A stretch of 19,796 bases of DNA, from positions 1 through 19,796 of the forward strand of contig CAJMQZ010000032.1 of NCBI GenBank assembly GCA_905215595.1, read 5' to 3'. How positions within the stretch are numbered: position 1 is the first letter of the stretch; the number at the start of each line of letters is the position of its first letter. Shown piece by piece: positions 5,847 through 13,938 of the stretch. Source of the stretch: an uncultured bacterium. GTDB taxonomy: Bacteria; Bacillota; Clostridia; Oscillospirales; Ruminococcaceae. Below the pieces are notes generated by a model. It saw only the letters and a program-made list of their open reading frames with translations, did no database searches and was not told the origin of the DNA. Position numbers and translations under genes: made by a program.

Positions 5847-8300
5847 TCAGCAGACAGCGCCCGGCTGGTTCTTCTCAGGCGCGGCGGGGATGCGGCTTTC
5901 CCCTGCTTTGGACTTTTTGGTGCGGGGACGACCTGCGGTACTCTTTGCCGCCTTCGGCTTGAGCAGGGCGGCAGACAGCACCTGCGAAAGGTTCTGCATG
6001 GGCAGGAAGGTCAGATTCTTCTTGACCTCCTCGTCCACATCGTAAAGATCCGGCTCGTTATCCTTGGGGATGAGCACGGTCTTCATACCCTCACGGTAGG
6101 CAGCCATGCTCTTTTCCCGCAGACCACCGATGGGCAGCACATTGCCGTGCAGGGTGATCTCGCCGGTCATGGCCACATCGCCGCGCACCGGTACGCCGGA
6201 CAGGCAGGACACCAGTGCTGTGGTCAGGGTGACACCCGCAGAAGGGCCGTCCTTGGGCACAGCACCCTCCGGGGCGTGGATGTGCAGGTCGCACTTTTTC
6301 AGCCGCTCGGGGTCGATGCCGTATTCCTCGGCGTGGACGCGCACCCAAGTGACTGCCAGCTGTGCGCTCTCCTTCATCACATCGCCCAGAGAGCCGGTGA
6401 CCGTGATCTTGCCGGTACCGTTGTCCATGACCTGCACCTCGATGGGCAGGGTCTCGCCGCCCACGCTGGTCCATGCCAGACCGTTGGCGATGCCCACCGC
6501 GTTGGTGCGGTTGAGGAAGTCGGGCTTGACAAAGCGGGGGCCAAGCAGCTGTTCCAGCATGGTGCCGGTAACGGAGACGCTTTCCACCTCGCCTGCGGCG
6601 ATCTTGCGGGCGCACTTGCGCAGCACGCTGGTGATGGTGCGTTCCAGATTGCGCACACCGGCCTCGCGGGTGTAGCCGTCGATGATGCCGTACAGTGCGC
6701 TCTGGCTCAGCGTGACCTTGCCGGTCAGGCCGCAGGCCTTGAGCTGCTTGGGCAGCAGGTGCTTGCGGGCAATGTTGTATTTTTCCACGCGGGTGTAGCT
6801 GGGCAGCTCGATCACGTCCATGCGGTCACGCAGGGGGCCGGGGATGCTGCCCAGATCGTTGGCCGTGGTGATAAAGAGCACATGGCTCAAATCGAACGGG
6901 ATATCGATGAAATGATCGTTGAAGGTGCTGTTCTGCTCCGGGTCCAGCGCTTCCAGCAGGGCTGCGGCCGGGTCGCCCCGGAAGTCGCCTGCCAGCTTGT
7001 CGATCTCGTCCAGCAGCATGAGGGGGTTCGCGCTCTTGGCAGAGATCATGGCAGTGATGATCTTGCCGGGCATCGCGCCGATGTAGGTGCGGCGGTGGCC
7101 GCGGATCTCGGCTTCATCCCGCACGCCGCCAAGGCTGATGCGCACATACTTGCGGCCCAGACTTTCGGCGATGGAGCGTGCAATACTGGTCTTGCCCACG
7201 CCCGGAGGGCCTACAAGGCAGATGATCTGTGCCTTCACGTCCGGTGCCAGCTTGCGCACGGCCAGCGTTTCCAGAATGCGGTCCTTGACCTTTTTCAGGC
7301 CGTAGTGGTCCCGATCCAAAATCTGCTGGGCGCGGTGGATATCCAGATCATCCACGGTCATGGTGTTCCACGGCAGATCCAGACAGGTATCCAGATAGGT
7401 ACGGATGACCGTGGCTTCCTGATTGCTGCTCTGCATCCGGGACAGGCGGTCTACCTCCTTGAGCAGCTTTTTCTCGCTGTCCTCGGCAAGGTGAAGTTCC
7501 CGGATCTTGCGGCGGTAATCATCGGCCTCGGCGTGGGTATCGTCCCCCTCGCCCAGTTCATCGTTGATGATGTGCAGCTGCTCGTGCAGGTAGTAATCGC
7601 GCTGGTTCTTGTCCATGGACTCGTTGACCTTTTCCGCGATCTCCTTTTCAATCTTCATCACCTGACATTCACGGCGCAGCATCTCCACAAGGCGCTGCAA
7701 ACGGCCGTTGAGGGTGTTCTCGTTCATCACGGCCTGCTTGTCCTCATAGCGGAACAAGAGGTTTGCCGGCATATACTCGGTGAGGAACATGGGGTCATCG
7801 CTGGAAACGATGGTGAACACCACGTCCTTGGCAAGGCGCGGGTTCATGCCCAGATACTCGTCAAAGCCGGTCTTGAGGGCGCGGAGCAGCGCCTCGGTCT
7901 CCACAGCTTCTTCAGGCTTTGCGGCGCGCACCGGAGCGGAGCGCACGGCAGACAGCAGAAAATCGCCGGTGGTATCCAGCTCGTTCAACTTGGCGCGGTA
8001 CTTGCCCTCTACCAGCACCTTGACCAGTTCGTCCGACACGCGCAGCACCTGCTTGACCTCAGCTACTACGCCGTAGGTATACAGATCCTGCTGGGTGGGC
8101 TCGCTGGTCTCCATCTCCTTTTGGGCAACCAGAAATACATTGGAGTTGTTGGCCATGGCCCACTCCACAGCGGCAATGCTCTTTTCCCGCCCGACTTCAA
8201 AATGAACAAGGTTGTTGGGGAACACCACCAGCCCGCGCAGTGCGATGGTGGGCAGATGGAGCTCCTTCCGCTCGACCTTGATGGTAACTTTTTCAGACAT
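5847..8300 (-). CDS. lon: ATP-dependent protease La (LonA)
   Basis: An 817-residue cytoplasmic AAA+ serine protease that degrades misfolded and regulatory proteins. The N-terminal substrate-binding domain covers about residues 10-200 (LHLPTIALRGLVVFPN), followed by a helical linker. The AAA+ module has Walker A GPPGVGKT (364-371), GHRRTYIGAMPGKI, and Walker B LMLLDEID (427-434). The protease domain has the catalytic Ser687 in PKDGPSAG and Lys730 in GGLREK. ATG at 8298-8300 is preferred over a TTG two codons upstream because GGAGG then lies 9 nt away rather than 3. An Ala/Lys/Pro-rich tail of about 35 residues with a GRPRTKK block follows the usual end of the fold. A strong promoter and a 5'-leader hairpin (arms 8318-8324 and 8340-8346) lie upstream; no CIRCE-like inverted repeat was seen. 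Confidence 0.98.
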   Translation of the reverse strand: MSEKVTIKVERKELHLPTIALRGLVVFPNNLVHFEVGREKSIAAVEWAMANNSNVFLVAQKEMETSEPTQQDLYTYGVVAEVKQVLRVSDELVKVLVEGKYRAKLNELDTTGDFLLSAVRSAPVRAAKPEEAVETEALLRALKTGFDEYLGMNPRLAKDVVFTIVSSDDPMFLTEYMPANLLFRYEDKQAVMNENTLNGRLQRLVEMLRRECQVMKIEKEIAEKVNESMDKNQRDYYLHEQLHIINDELGEGDDTHAEADDYRRKIRELHLAEDSEKKLLKEVDRLSRMQSSNQEATVIRTYLDTCLDLPWNTMTVDDLDIHRAQQILDRDHYGLKKVKDRILETLAVRKLAPDVKAQIICLVGPPGVGKTSIARSIAESLGRKYVRISLGGVRDEAEIRGHRRTYIGAMPGKIITAMISAKSANPLMLLDEIDKLAGDFRGDPAAALLEALDPEQNSTFNDHFIDIPFDLSHVLFITTANDLGSIPGPLRDRMDVIELPSYTRVEKYNIARKHLLPKQLKACGLTGKVTLSQSALYGIIDGYTREAGVRNLERTITSVLRKCARKIAAGEVESVSVTGTMLEQLLGPRFVKPDFLNRTNAVGIANGLAWTSVGGETLPIEVQVMDNGTGKITVTGSLGDVMKESAQLAVTWVRVHAEEYGIDPERLKKCDLHIHAPEGAVPKDGPSAGVTLTTALVSCLSGVPVRGDVAMTGEITLHGNVLPIGGLREKSMAAYREGMKTVLIPKDNEPDLYDVDEEVKKNLTFLPMQNLSQVLSAALLKPKAAKSTAGRPRTKKSKAGESRIPAAPEKNQPGAVC

Positions 8301-8391
8301 ATACAAACACCTCCCGACTGCCGCTCAAGTTCCCATGCCGCGGCAGCTCTATCCTTTGGGGTCTTTTTGATAAAAATACAGTTGTTTCCTT

Positions 8392-8419
8392 ATTATACAG
8401 ATTTCCGGCCAAAATGCAA
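8392..8419 (-). promoter_or_regulatory. Sigma-A-type promoter of lon
   Basis: TTGCAT (8414-8419), 16-bp spacer, perfect TATAAT (8392-8397) on the minus strand, 92 bp upstream of the lon ATG. This would start a separate lon-engB-methyltransferase-hslO transcript inside the longer minus-strand gene run. Confidence 0.8.
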
Positions 8420-8440
8420 CTGCCCTGCCGGAATGGTCGG

Positions 8441-8986
8441 TCATTCAGGGCGGTTTTCATGGGTGTTGAACCCCATCTTGCCCAGCGCGGGCAGCAGCGC
8501 CCGCAGCGTGACCGAGGTAAGCGCGCCCATGACAAGCCCCAACACCAGCATGACCGGCGCATAGTACAGCGACAAGGACGAGGAGATGATGACCCCCGCG
8601 CCCAGCAGCTGCCCCACGTTATGCGCCAGTGCGCCGCAGACCGACAGGATGAACCATGTGGGGCGCACCGGCAAAAGATAGTACAGCACCCACATCACCG
8701 CAAGGGACAAAAGCCCGCCGCACAGCGAGAGGAAGCCCGCCGTGAAACCGGACACCAGAAAGACGAACAGCGCCTTGAGCACATCCAGCACCAGTGCCTG
8801 CCGAGGTCCCATGAAGAACAAGGCGTACATGACCACGATGTTGGCAAGCCCCAGCTTCATGCCCGGCAAAAGCCCCGGGATGACCAGCGTTCCCTCAATG
8901 AAGGAAAGCGCCATGGCCAGCGCAAACAGCAGACCGGACAGGGCGATGTTCCGTGTTTTTTGATAGTTGCGGTGATTTTTAGGCAT
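8441..8986 (-). CDS. Gx transporter family membrane protein (heptaprenyl diphosphate synthase component I-like)
   Basis: A 181-residue polytopic membrane protein of about six hydrophobic segments. The pattern IALSGLLFALAMALSFIE, then PGMKLGLANIVVMYALFF, DVLKALFVFLVSGF and SVCGALAHNVGQLLGA, is that of the Gx transporter / Hpre_diP_synt_I family, which resembles ECF-transporter substrate-binding S components. Despite the family name, direct participation in prenyl diphosphate synthesis is doubtful for most members, and the substrate here is unknown. No ECF energising genes are adjacent. The ATG has AAGGAG 10 nt upstream, next to the end of the ABC-F gene (15-nt gap), so it is probably co-transcribed with it. 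A weak hairpin (8422-8451) overlaps the stop codon just before the lon promoter. Confidence 0.8.
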   Translation of the reverse strand: MPKNHRNYQKTRNIALSGLLFALAMALSFIEGTLVIPGLLPGMKLGLANIVVMYALFFMGPRQALVLDVLKALFVFLVSGFTAGFLSLCGGLLSLAVMWVLYYLLPVRPTWFILSVCGALAHNVGQLLGAGVIISSSLSLYYAPVMLVLGLVMGALTSVTLRALLPALGKMGFNTHENRPE

Positions 8987-9001
8987 AGAGGATACGCTCC
9001 T

Positions 9002-10897
9002 TTATTCTTCGGGCTGCTGCGTCTGCTCGTAGGCTTCCTGTTCTTCCATGGCGGCTTCCCATGCGGCAAAAAGCTCCTCCTGATGGAAGCGCAGGTCGCT
9101 CAGCTCATCGCTTTTCTGGCGCAGCAGGTCGGGGTCGTTGTAAACCTCCGGGGAGTTGATTTCGTTGTCCAGCTCCACCTCGCGTGCACCGCAGGCCTCC
9201 ATCTCATCCTCGCAGGCCTTGATCTTGGCGCGCAGCTCGGCGCGGCGGCGGCGCTGCTCCTTGCCGTAGCCGGTCTTGGCAGGCTCGGCAGCCTTCTGAG
9301 CAGCCTGCACCGGGGCGGTGCGACCCATCAGGGCATCGTAGCTGGGGTAAAGCACCGCCTTGCCGTCCTCAAGATAGAGGATGGGACAGGCCAGACTGTT
9401 CATCAGGTGACGGTCGTGGGTGACCAGCAGCAGGGTGCCGGTGTACGCCATCAGTGCCTCGGTCAGATTTTCGCGGGTGTAGATGTCCAAGTGGTTGGTG
9501 GGCTCGTCCAGAAACAGCAGATTCGGGCGCTCCAGCACGATCTCCGCAAAGCGCAGACGCGCCAGCTCACCGCCGGACAATGCTTCGCAGGGTTTGAACA
9601 CCGTATCGCCCCGGAAGCCCAGCTTTGCAAGGTGGCTGCGCACTTCCAGCTCGGTCATGCGGGGGTACTTGTTCCAGATGACGTCAATGACCCTGCCCTG
9701 TCCCAGACGGTTCTGCTGCTGGGCAAAGATGCTGGGACGTGCTCCGGTGCCCAGCCGCACCATGCCGCCGGAGGGGCGGCGCTTGCCGTCCAGCACCTGC
9801 ATCAGGGTGGATTTGCCTGCGCCGTTGGGGCCGGCGATGATGAGCCGCTGGCCGCGGCAGACCGTATAGGTGAAGGGCTCCAGCAGGGTGCGGCCGCCGA
9901 TCTGAATGGTCAGATTCTTGAGCAGCACCAGCTCATTCCACGGCTCCACGTCGTATTCGAAGCGGAACTTGAGCTGGTTGGTCTCGTCCTGAGGGGCCTC
10001 GGTGATCTCCAGCTTTTCCAGCTGCCTGCGGCGGCTCTGGGCCATCTTAGTGGTAGAGGCGCGGACGAGGTTGCGGTCGATGTAGTCCTGTAATTTTTCC
10101 GCCAGCGCCACGTCGGCGTCGTGCTGCTTCTGGCGCAGGGCGTCGGCGGCTTCCTTCTGGGGCAGATAGGCCGAGAAGTTGCCCTTGTAGGTGGTCATGG
10201 TCTGGAAGGACACCTCCCAGATCTTTGTACAGACATTATCGAGGAAATAGCGGTCGTGGCTGACCACCAGCACCGCACCGGAGTAGCCCTTGAGATAGTT
10301 TTCCAGCCATTCCATGGTGGCAAAGTCCAAATGGTTGGTAGGCTCGTCCAGAATGAGGACATCCGGTTTTTCCAGCAGCAGCTTCGCCAGACGCAACCGC
10401 GTCAGCTCGCCGCCGGAGAGCACCGCAATGTTCTTTTGCCATGTATCCTGCGCAAATCCCATGCCGGACAGCACCTTTTTGATGTTCACGTCCATGTTGT
10501 AGCCATCGGCGGCGTCCACAATATTCTGCAAAGCATCGTGCTGTGCCAGCAGGTCGGCGTTATCGGGCTGGGCAGCCATGCGGCGCTCCAAGATCTGCAT
10601 CTGCGCCATGGCATCCAGCACCGGGGCAAAGGTGGCGCGCATCTCGCCATAGATATCCAGTGTGGCATCCAGCTTTGCGTTCTGCTCCAGATAGCCCAGC
10701 GTCACTCCGTGGGTCACGCTGAACTCGCCCTCGTAGTCCTGATATTCGCCGGTAAGGATCTTGAGCAGGGTGGTTTTGCCTGCACCGTTTTGTCCCACGA
10801 TGCCGATGCGGTCCTCTCGCTCGACACTGGCGGTCACATCGTGCAGCACCACCTTTTCGCCAAAGGTCTTACCCAGTTTTTTCAAATGTATCAGCAT
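9002..10897 (-). CDS. ABC-F family ATPase (ribosome-associated, YdiF/Uup-like)
   Basis: A 631-residue protein with two ABC ATPase domains and no membrane segments, typical of ABC-F translation factors that bind the ribosomal E site. Domain 1 has Walker A GQNGAGKT (35-42), signature LSGGE (160-164) and Walker B LILDEP (181-186). A charged helical interdomain linker covers about 225-310. Domain 2 has GPNGAGKS (356-363), LSGGE (440-444) and LFLDEP (461-466). A C-terminal Arg/Glu/Lys-rich coiled coil spans about 545-630. This layout fits housekeeping YdiF/Uup-type proteins rather than antibiotic-resistance ABC-F proteins, but the subfamily cannot be fixed by eye. The ribosome binding site is weak (GGAT). 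The gene follows the YjjG-like gene by 40 nt. Confidence 0.93.
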   Translation of the reverse strand: MLIHLKKLGKTFGEKVVLHDVTASVEREDRIGIVGQNGAGKTTLLKILTGEYQDYEGEFSVTHGVTLGYLEQNAKLDATLDIYGEMRATFAPVLDAMAQMQILERRMAAQPDNADLLAQHDALQNIVDAADGYNMDVNIKKVLSGMGFAQDTWQKNIAVLSGGELTRLRLAKLLLEKPDVLILDEPTNHLDFATMEWLENYLKGYSGAVLVVSHDRYFLDNVCTKIWEVSFQTMTTYKGNFSAYLPQKEAADALRQKQHDADVALAEKLQDYIDRNLVRASTTKMAQSRRRQLEKLEITEAPQDETNQLKFRFEYDVEPWNELVLLKNLTIQIGGRTLLEPFTYTVCRGQRLIIAGPNGAGKSTLMQVLDGKRRPSGGMVRLGTGARPSIFAQQQNRLGQGRVIDVIWNKYPRMTELEVRSHLAKLGFRGDTVFKPCEALSGGELARLRFAEIVLERPNLLFLDEPTNHLDIYTRENLTEALMAYTGTLLLVTHDRHLMNSLACPILYLEDGKAVLYPSYDALMGRTAPVQAAQKAAEPAKTGYGKEQRRRRAELRAKIKACEDEMEACGAREVELDNEINSPEVYNDPDLLRQKSDELSDLRFHQEELFAAWEAAMEEQEAYEQTQQPEE

Positions 10898-10937
10898 AGT
10901 TTTGATCCGTTATCCGTTATACATTCTTTTTCATGTT

Positions 10938-11678
10938 TCAGCACTGGTGGCGGCGGTTCTTCAGGCCAACGTTGGCCAGCTCCTCCTGCTCCATCACCAG
11001 CGGATACAACTCTTCCAGACTGGCGATCTCGTAGGTAGGGATCACCTTGCCGGGGTTCTCGGCGTGGTTGGGGTTATACCAGCAGGTATCCAGCCCGGCG
11101 TTGCTGCCGCCCTGAATATCGCTGGCCAGACTGTCGCCCACCATCAGAACGTGCTCCCGGTTCTCCACGCCCAGCGCGCGCAAGGCGGCATCAAAGATGC
11201 GGGCATTAGGCTTTTCGCAGCCCATTTTCTCGGAGATGAACGCATCCTCCATAAAATTCATCACGCCGCTTTCCGCCAGACGGCGGGTCTGCACCATCTG
11301 GGCACCGTTACTGACGATAGCCAGCGTTGCCACCTCGGAAAGCTCCCGCAGCACGTCCAAAACCTCGGCGCTCATCAAGTCCGGGTGGGTGGAGAGCTGC
11401 TCCAGATAGAAGCGGTTCATCTCCACGCCGTCACCGGCGGCATCGATGGCCTTTAAAAAGCGGCTGAACCGCTCGCTGAACAGCTTCTCGCGGCGGATCT
11501 GGCCTTTTTCCAGCTGCCGCCACAGTTCCTCGTTGATGGTGCGGTAGGTCTGCACGGTCTCGGCGTCCGGCTCGATGCCGTAGTTCACCAGCGTTTCGGC
11601 CAGCGCCTTGTTTTCCGCTGCGTCAAAGTTGAGCAGCGTATTGTCTGCATCGAACAGGATGCAATAATATTTTGCCAT
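10938..11678 (-). CDS. HAD-superfamily nucleotidase, YjjG/YfnB-like
   Basis: A 246-residue HAD hydrolase. The YjjG branch dephosphorylates noncanonical pyrimidine nucleotides, a house-cleaning activity, and that assignment here rests on overall resemblance. Motif I is FDADNTL, with nucleophile D10 and acid/base D12; the D-A-D-N-T form instead of D-x-D-G-T is typical of YjjG. Motif II is IVSNG; the motif III lysine lies in SEKMGCEKPNARIF; motif IV is MVGDSLASDIQGG. A helical cap with a large insert (about residues 16-95) lies between motifs I and II. The ATG is preceded by a weak AAGTGAGAT site. No convincing promoter was found between it and the hairpin at 11727-11763, so it may depend on readthrough or a weak promoter. 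Confidence 0.88.
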   Translation of the reverse strand: MAKYYCILFDADNTLLNFDAAENKALAETLVNYGIEPDAETVQTYRTINEELWRQLEKGQIRREKLFSERFSRFLKAIDAAGDGVEMNRFYLEQLSTHPDLMSAEVLDVLRELSEVATLAIVSNGAQMVQTRRLAESGVMNFMEDAFISEKMGCEKPNARIFDAALRALGVENREHVLMVGDSLASDIQGGSNAGLDTCWYNPNHAENPGKVIPTYEIASLEELYPLVMEQEELANVGLKNRRHQC

Positions 11679-11726
11679 AGTATCTCACTTTCTTTTCAGC
11701 ATTTCCCACTTTGGTGTATCAACAGG

Positions 11727-11763
11727 GAGAAGCCAGCCCCACCCCCGGCAGAGCTGGCTTCTC
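11727..11763 (-). terminator. Hairpin directly after the 73-residue gene, probable terminator
   Basis: Perfect 11-bp arms GAGAAGCCAGC (11727-11737) and GCTGGCTTCTC (11753-11763) around a 15-nt loop. On the minus strand it begins one base after the stop codon of the small gene. There is no long T run (CCTGTT follows), so termination may be partial. Confidence 0.6.
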
Positions 11764-11764
11764 G

Positions 11765-11986
11765 TTATTCAGAAACGATTTCATACGCAGACAGGTCTGT
11801 TTGTGCCGGGGCGTTGTCCGGGCACTGTGTCTTTCCCTCGCAGGGCGTCAGAGCGCATTTCTGCATTTCTTCCTCCAGTGCGCTGTTATCCACATTTTCC
11901 CAGTCGGTATCGTAGTAATCCACGCTGCCGTTGGTCACGTCATTCTCCCCGGGCAGGGAGGGTGTGCGCATCGCTTCCCAGTACAT
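11765..11986 (-). CDS. Small acidic protein of unknown function (73 aa)
   Basis: Not recognised. The 73-residue product is acidic and soluble, with no signal peptide or membrane helix. It has a Tyr/Asp-rich middle (SVDYYDTDWENVDN), a short EEE helix and three cysteines (C44, C49, C55) in CALTPCEGKTQC, which could form disulfides or bind a metal. Evidence that it is real: AGGTGGAG lies 7 nt before the ATG, and its stop codon abuts a stable hairpin. It also fills a gap of 56 nt after the SGNH hydrolase gene on the same strand, consistent with the last gene of that operon. The opposite-strand frames here look like shadows. Function cannot be inferred beyond possible association with the surface hydrolase. 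Confidence 0.6.
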   Translation of the reverse strand: MYWEAMRTPSLPGENDVTNGSVDYYDTDWENVDNSALEEEMQKCALTPCEGKTQCPDNAPAQTDLSAYEIVSE

Positions 11987-12042
11987 AAGGGCTCCACCTT
12001 CCTCTCACGCCAGCCTATGCGGCGCGGGCGCGGAATGTGCCC

Positions 12043-13899
12043 TTAGTTGGCAGCTTCCTTGCTGGCGCTGGCCTCGGTCTTGGAGGACGCGGGCTTTTCC
12101 TCTTTAGAGGTTGCCGGTTCATCTTCCTTGGAGGAAGCCGTGTGCTCCTGCTTAGAAGAAGCAGGCTTTTCCACCTTGGAGGAGGAACTGCTCTGCGAAG
12201 AAGAGACGGGCTTTTCTTCCTTAGAGGAGGCCGCAGAGGAGACTGGCTTTTCCACCTTGGAGGAGCTGCCGGTGCTTTCGGAAGTACCGTTCGAGGAGGA
12301 AGAAGCGGGCTTCTCCTCCTTGGAAGAGGCCGGTTTGTCCTCCTTAGAGGAGGCAGACGTTTCTTCCTTGGAAGAAGCAGGCTTATCCTCCTTAGAGGAT
12401 GCACTGGAACTGCTGGACGAGCTGGACGGTGCACCACTGACCGAAAGTTCCAGCTTGTTGCTGGTCACGGTGCAGTCGTTATAGCTGGCGGTGGCATACA
12501 CCCGGAATTTGCCGCCCACCATGGAGGGGTCTACCTCGCCCTTTACGGTGGTCTTACCGGCAGCCTGTGTTACCTCGGTGCCGTTGACATACCAGCGGAT
12601 GCTGGAAGCATCCAGATACTTGCCCTTGAGGGTCGCTTTAAAGGTGTAGGCATCCCCCAGCACAGCCTCGCCGCTGCTGCTGATCTGGATGGAAGCTGCC
12701 GCAAACACCGCAGTCACATCCACGTTCTGGTCAAAATTGGTATCAGTGCGGGTGCGCTTAGTCACGCCGTCGCTCCACTTGACGAACACATAGCCGTCCT
12801 CCGGCACAGCGGTCACGGTAACAGTCTGGGCGGCGCCGGTCACCTTGACGGTAAGGGACTTGCCACTCTCATTGCCGCAGGTCAGGGTGCCGCCGCCGGT
12901 TTTATCCACACGGTAACCGGCCTGATACTCCGTTTTTTCCTCAACATTCGAAGAGGAGACTTCCTCCGAGCTGCTGGGTGCTTCCACCGCAGAGCTGGGG
13001 TTGGCGGTATACTCGGCACGGGTGGGGATATTATTGGTATCCGGGCGGCGATCCTCGGTCTCATAGGCGTGGGTGCGCAGATACTTCAGCAGCACCTTCA
13101 GGCCTGCAGGCTTGAGGTGGATGTCCCCGCTCTGATAGTAATCCACATTGCCGTAGCCGTTGGCGTCCTTGAGCACCTCGGCAGAGTTGAGGAACTTGAC
13201 GCCCAGTTGCTCGCACATGGTCAGCAGCGCCATGTTGAAATCATCAATACGGGTCTGGTCCATGTTGGGGTAGTTGGAGTGGTTAGACGGGACCGGCGGC
13301 ACCGTGTTGACGATGATATCAGTATAGGGATAGCTGGCCTGAATGGCCTGTACCAGCGCGGTGTAGTTGCTGATAAAGTCCTCGGTATTCATGCCGTTAT
13401 CGTTGGTGCCCAGCATGATGACCACCCGGCGGGGTTTCATTTTTGCCACTGCCTGTGCGATGGTGTAGCGGTTATCGTCCCGCTTAAAAGTAACGATGCC
13501 TTCGTTCAGGGCGGCACTGGTACCAATGCCTTCTTTGGCACAGAACTGCTGCAGCGAGATCAGACCGTTGGCGTACAAACGCACTGTGTTGGAATCGCCG
13601 ATAAAAAGGGTCTGCTCCTGATAGGCGTCACCAGCATCAGCAGTCCCGGTGAGCAGTGCGCTGGAAGTCTCGTTGATCTGGTAGTGGTCGGAGATATCCT
13701 CCTCCCCTTCCGGAGCGGGCGCGGGGGTAATAATGGAAGAATCTCCCGGCTGCTCCGCCGGGTTCTTGCCCCGCTTGAGCATGGTAAGAGTGATCCCGAT
13801 GGTCAGCAGCGCCGCCAGCGCACACACGATGCACACCAGCACCGCCTGCTTCTGCATCGGGGTCAGCGCCTGATTCTCCTTTTGGTTATTGCTTCTCAT
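12043..13899 (-). CDS. Membrane-anchored SGNH/GDSL-type hydrolase with beta-repeat, Ig-like domain and Ser/Lys/Glu-rich tail
   Basis: A 618-residue surface protein. A short cytoplasmic N-terminus is followed by one signal-anchor helix (about 18-40). The SGNH esterase domain (about 95-280) has the nucleophile Ser103 in FIGDSNTVR, the block GTND (164-167) and the catalytic D259 and H261 in GDIHLKPAG. Residues 345-398 resemble an InlB/Flg_new beta-repeat (DGYVFVKWSDG), and 400-488 resemble a bacterial Ig-like domain. The last ~128 residues are a low-complexity tail of SSKEEKPA-type units. No LPXTG sorting signal is seen, so the N-terminal helix is the only anchor. Possible substrates are acylated wall polymers or glycans; this is inference. 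AAGGAG is an unusually distant 12 nt from the ATG. It lies 39 nt after the HAD phosphatase gene. Confidence 0.85.
   Translation of the reverse strand: MRSNNQKENQALTPMQKQAVLVCIVCALAALLTIGITLTMLKRGKNPAEQPGDSSIITPAPAPEGEEDISDHYQINETSSALLTGTADAGDAYQEQTLFIGDSNTVRLYANGLISLQQFCAKEGIGTSAALNEGIVTFKRDDNRYTIAQAVAKMKPRRVVIMLGTNDNGMNTEDFISNYTALVQAIQASYPYTDIIVNTVPPVPSNHSNYPNMDQTRIDDFNMALLTMCEQLGVKFLNSAEVLKDANGYGNVDYYQSGDIHLKPAGLKVLLKYLRTHAYETEDRRPDTNNIPTRAEYTANPSSAVEAPSSSEEVSSSNVEEKTEYQAGYRVDKTGGGTLTCGNESGKSLTVKVTGAAQTVTVTAVPEDGYVFVKWSDGVTKRTRTDTNFDQNVDVTAVFAAASIQISSSGEAVLGDAYTFKATLKGKYLDASSIRWYVNGTEVTQAAGKTTVKGEVDPSMVGGKFRVYATASYNDCTVTSNKLELSVSGAPSSSSSSSSASSKEDKPASSKEETSASSKEDKPASSKEEKPASSSSNGTSESTGSSSKVEKPVSSAASSKEEKPVSSSQSSSSSKVEKPASSKQEHTASSKEDEPATSKEEKPASSKTEASASKEAAN
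12046..12432 (-). repeat. Degenerate tandem repeats encoding the SSKEEKPA-type tail
   Basis: About a dozen imperfect units, each of roughly 7-10 codons, read SSKEDKPA, SSKEETSA, SSKEEKPA, SSKVEKPV, SSKQEHTA and similar, with a poly-Ser run (491-499) at the start. At DNA level the unit is a variable TCC-TCC/TCT-AAG-GAG/GAA-GA(G/T)-AAG-CC motif. Such tracts can change length by slipped-strand mispairing. Confidence 0.85.
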
Positions 13900-13938
13900 A
13901 TTCTATCCATTCTCCTTCCGAAGGAATGAAACTTCCTG

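Noticed and set aside
8310..8390. Possible CIRCE heat-shock operator upstream of lon.
   Set aside because: The only inverted repeat seen is CTGCCGC/GCGGCAG with a 15-nt loop, which does not match the CIRCE arms TTAGCACTC/GAGTGCTAA.
5217..8564. A 1115-codon open frame on the plus strand opposite engB and lon.
   Set aside because: It is a shadow of the strongly codon-biased minus-strand genes: the true products have clear GTPase and Lon motifs, while the plus-strand translation is His/Gln/Val-rich with no family pattern.
9002..10897. Possible antibiotic-resistance ABC-F protein.
   Set aside because: The housekeeping context, the C-terminal coiled coil and the typical YdiF/Uup layout argue for a general translation factor. 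No regulatory attenuator or mobile element is nearby. Subfamily phylogeny would be needed to claim resistance.
12047..12484. A plus-strand frame with striking EEAGFSSLEEAG-like repeats.
   Set aside because: It is the reverse-strand reading of the SSKEEKPA repeats in the SGNH hydrolase tail. The minus-strand frame is supported by an intact multidomain protein, so the repeat on the other strand is a by-product.
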